A stretch of 64,000 bases of DNA, taken from assembly GCA_018401965.1 (NCBI GenBank), contig JAGYJU010000016.1:62001-126000 (forward strand), written 5' to 3'. The DNA comes from Roseicyclus sp. GTDB taxonomy: Bacteria; Pseudomonadota; Alphaproteobacteria; Rhodobacterales; Rhodobacteraceae. Of this stretch, positions 62,331 to 64,000 are shown in pieces. Under the pieces are notes generated by a model, which was given only the letters and a program-made list of their open reading frames with translations, was not told the origin of the DNA and made no database searches. Positions within the stretch are counted from its first letter, which is position 1. Each line of letters opens with the position of its first letter. The translations under genes were made by a program, and so were the position numbers.

Positions 62331-64000
62331 ATGAGTCTTCCACCCGGTTTCCTCGACGAATTGCGCAATCGCGTCTCGATCAGCCAGGTCGTGGGGCGCA
62401 AGGTGATCTGGGACAGCCACAAATCGAACCAGGCCAAGGGCGATCTTTGGGCGCCCTGCCCGTTCCACCAGGAAAAGACCGCAAGCTTTCACGTCGATGA
62501 TCGCAAGGGGTTCTATTACTGCTTTGGCTGCCACGCCAAGGGGGACGCGCTGGGGTTCATCCAGGAAACCGAAAACGTCAGCTTCATGGAGGCGGTCGAA
62601 ATCCTTGCAGGCGAGGCCGGCATGCAGATGTCCGCCCGCGATCCGCAGGCGGCCCAGAGGCTCGACCGCGCCACGAAACTTGCCACGGCGACAGAGGCCG
62701 CGGTGGGCCATTTTCGCCTGCAACTCAAGACCGCCGCCGCCGCAGATGCGCGCGCCTACCTGGACCGCCGCGGCCTGGATGCCGCCACGCTTGACCGGTT
62801 CGAGATCGGCTTTGCCCCCGCCGCGCGGCAGGGGGCCTTTGGCGCGCTGACCGCCAGGGGGATCACCGCCGATGACCTGGTCGAGGCGGGCATCGCCAGC
62901 CGCCCCGATGATGGCGGCCCGCCCTATGATGCCTTCCGTGACCGGATCATGTTCCCGATCCGCGATGCGCGCGGGCGCTGCATCGGCTTTGGCGGGCGCG
63001 CGATGGACCCGAACGCGCGGGCCAAGTACCTCAATTCCCGCGAAACCCCGCTGTTCGACAAGGGCCGCGCGCTTTACAACCACGGCCCTGCGCGCGAGGC
63101 GGCGGGCAAGGGCCAACCCCTGATCGTGGCCGAAGGCTACATGGACGTGATCGCGCTGGTCAGGGCCGGGTTCACCGCCGCCGTGGCCCCGCTGGGCACC
63201 GCGATCACCGAGGATCAGCTGCGACTGATGTGGCGCATCGCCGATGAACCGATCATCGCGCTGGATGGCGACAAGGCGGGCCTGCGCGCCGCGCTGCGCC
63301 TTGTCGACCTGGCGTTGCCGCTGTTGGAACCGGGCAAGACGCTGCGCTTCTGCCTGCTGCCCGAAGGCCAGGACCCCGATGATCTGATCAAGGCGCGCGG
63401 CGCGGATGCCATGCGCGCGCTGCTCGACACCGCCGAGCCGCTGGTGCGAATGCTGTGGCGGCGTGAAACCGAAGGACAGGTGTTTGACAGCCCCGAACGG
63501 CGCGCGGCGCTGGACGGGCGGCTGCGCCAGGCGATCTTGCGCATCCCCGATCAGGGCCTGCGCCGCCATTACGGCGAAGCGCTGGCCGAGTTGCGCCGCG
63601 CCCTGTTCCGCCCCGCCGCCTTGCCCGGTCGCGGCCGTGGCCCCTGGCGCCCCGGCGCAGGCTTTGCCGAAGCGACCATGCCGCTGACCGATACGCGCAC
63701 CTCTGCCATCGGGTCGGGTGCCTTGTCGGCGGATGATTTGCGGATCATGCTGATCCTGGCCACGTTCTGCCGCTATCCGGCCCTGATCGAACGGTTCGAA
63801 AGCGATCTCGATCGGCTGGCCCCGCGCCAGCCCGATCTGGCCGCGCTGGCCGAGCTGTTGTTGGCGACCCGCGCCGAGGATGCCGATAGCGTCGGTGCCG
63901 AATGTGCCATGGCCGGGCTGACCCCTGCCCTTGAAAGCCTGCGGGCAATGGCCCATCTGCGGATCACACCGATCCTGGGCGGCGCGCCCGACCCCGAAAA
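62331..64000 (+). CDS. dnaG: DNA primase (partial, runs off the window)
   Basis: DnaG lays RNA primers at the replication fork. The first 556 residues are present: N-terminal zinc domain CPFHQEKTASFHVDD and YYCFGCHAKGD, the RNA polymerase core with FRDRIMFPIRDARG, the TOPRIM acidic motifs VAEGYMDVIAL and ALDGDKAG, and the beginning of the C-terminal DnaB-interacting helices. The gene starts at ATG 62331 after TTGAAGGC and is not closed before base 64000. In related genomes rpoD follows. Confidence 0.97.
   Translation, partial: MSLPPGFLDELRNRVSISQVVGRKVIWDSHKSNQAKGDLWAPCPFHQEKTASFHVDDRKGFYYCFGCHAKGDALGFIQETENVSFMEAVEILAGEAGMQMSARDPQAAQRLDRATKLATATEAAVGHFRLQLKTAAAADARAYLDRRGLDAATLDRFEIGFAPAARQGAFGALTARGITADDLVEAGIASRPDDGGPPYDAFRDRIMFPIRDARGRCIGFGGRAMDPNARAKYLNSRETPLFDKGRALYNHGPAREAAGKGQPLIVAEGYMDVIALVRAGFTAAVAPLGTAITEDQLRLMWRIADEPIIALDGDKAGLRAALRLVDLALPLLEPGKTLRFCLLPEGQDPDDLIKARGADAMRALLDTAEPLVRMLWRRETEGQVFDSPERRAALDGRLRQAILRIPDQGLRRHYGEALAELRRALFRPAALPGRGRGPWRPGAGFAEATMPLTDTRTSAIGSGALSADDLRIMLILATFCRYPALIERFESDLDRLAPRQPDLAALAELLLATRAEDADSVGAECAMAGLTPALESLRAMAHLRITPILGGAPDPE

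Overview
The window is GC-rich DNA from an alphaproteobacterium of the Rhodobacteraceae (Roseobacter/Rhodobacter group). The evidence is family-typical gene sets (nrdR-ribD ... ribE-ribB-ribH-nusB, rluD/DUF6476/rpoH, heterotetrameric sarcosine oxidase, DUF6324, MmcB), bacteriochlorophyll genes bchE and bchJ behind overlapping FnrL-like and PpsR-like sites, and a tRNA-His without the extra 5' G. It is chromosomal: it carries carB, lepA, dnaG, rpmB, rpoH and nusB.

Layout. 1-3704: end of proS, then a nested insertion (an ISL3-family element inside an ISAs1-family element, both with intact target duplications) placed directly in front of a YccF-domain gene, then three REP repeats. 3701-15677: carB, cfa, bchE-bchJ, an SLC13 permease, a DMT exporter, a YmdB-like phosphodiesterase and 5-formyl-THF cyclo-ligase. 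15753-21007: small enzymes and an M3 peptidase whose stop codon lies in the end of an ISAzo13-family element (21001-22350). 22375-29039: CDGSH protein, DUF4389, an oxidoreductase, rpoH, rluD, tRNA-His, mmcB, a probable 6S RNA and a cation antiporter. 29150-42102: the riboflavin/nusB/nrdR cluster, split by a capsule locus (kpsS remnant, Wza-like exporter, kpsC). That locus has been invaded by an ISAs1 remnant and an IS701-like element which itself contains an IS256-family element. 42259-46793: DUF2161 nuclease-like gene, rpmB, a copper chaperone, lepA.

46794-48690 is the most unusual stretch. It holds a hairpin-rich spacer, an atypical methyltransferase gene tail-to-tail with a small winged-helix gene, and a REP-associated tyrosine transposase (RAYT) gene interrupted by a 118-bp REP doublet bounded exactly by GTAG...CTAC. 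Removing the doublet restores one continuous RAYT frame. GTAG-headed REPs also lie behind proS (imperfect), carB and the RAYT gene, and the TAG of GTAG is the stop codon of all three genes.

48784-64000: housekeeping and metabolic genes (hydrolase, pirin, dehydrogenases), a three-gene Tad-like pilus/secretion operon whose third gene carries an in-frame TAA, soxBDAG (sarcosine oxidase), and dnaG running off the end. Stretches not listed as features are short intergenic gaps, mostly under 250 bases, in which I see no gene.
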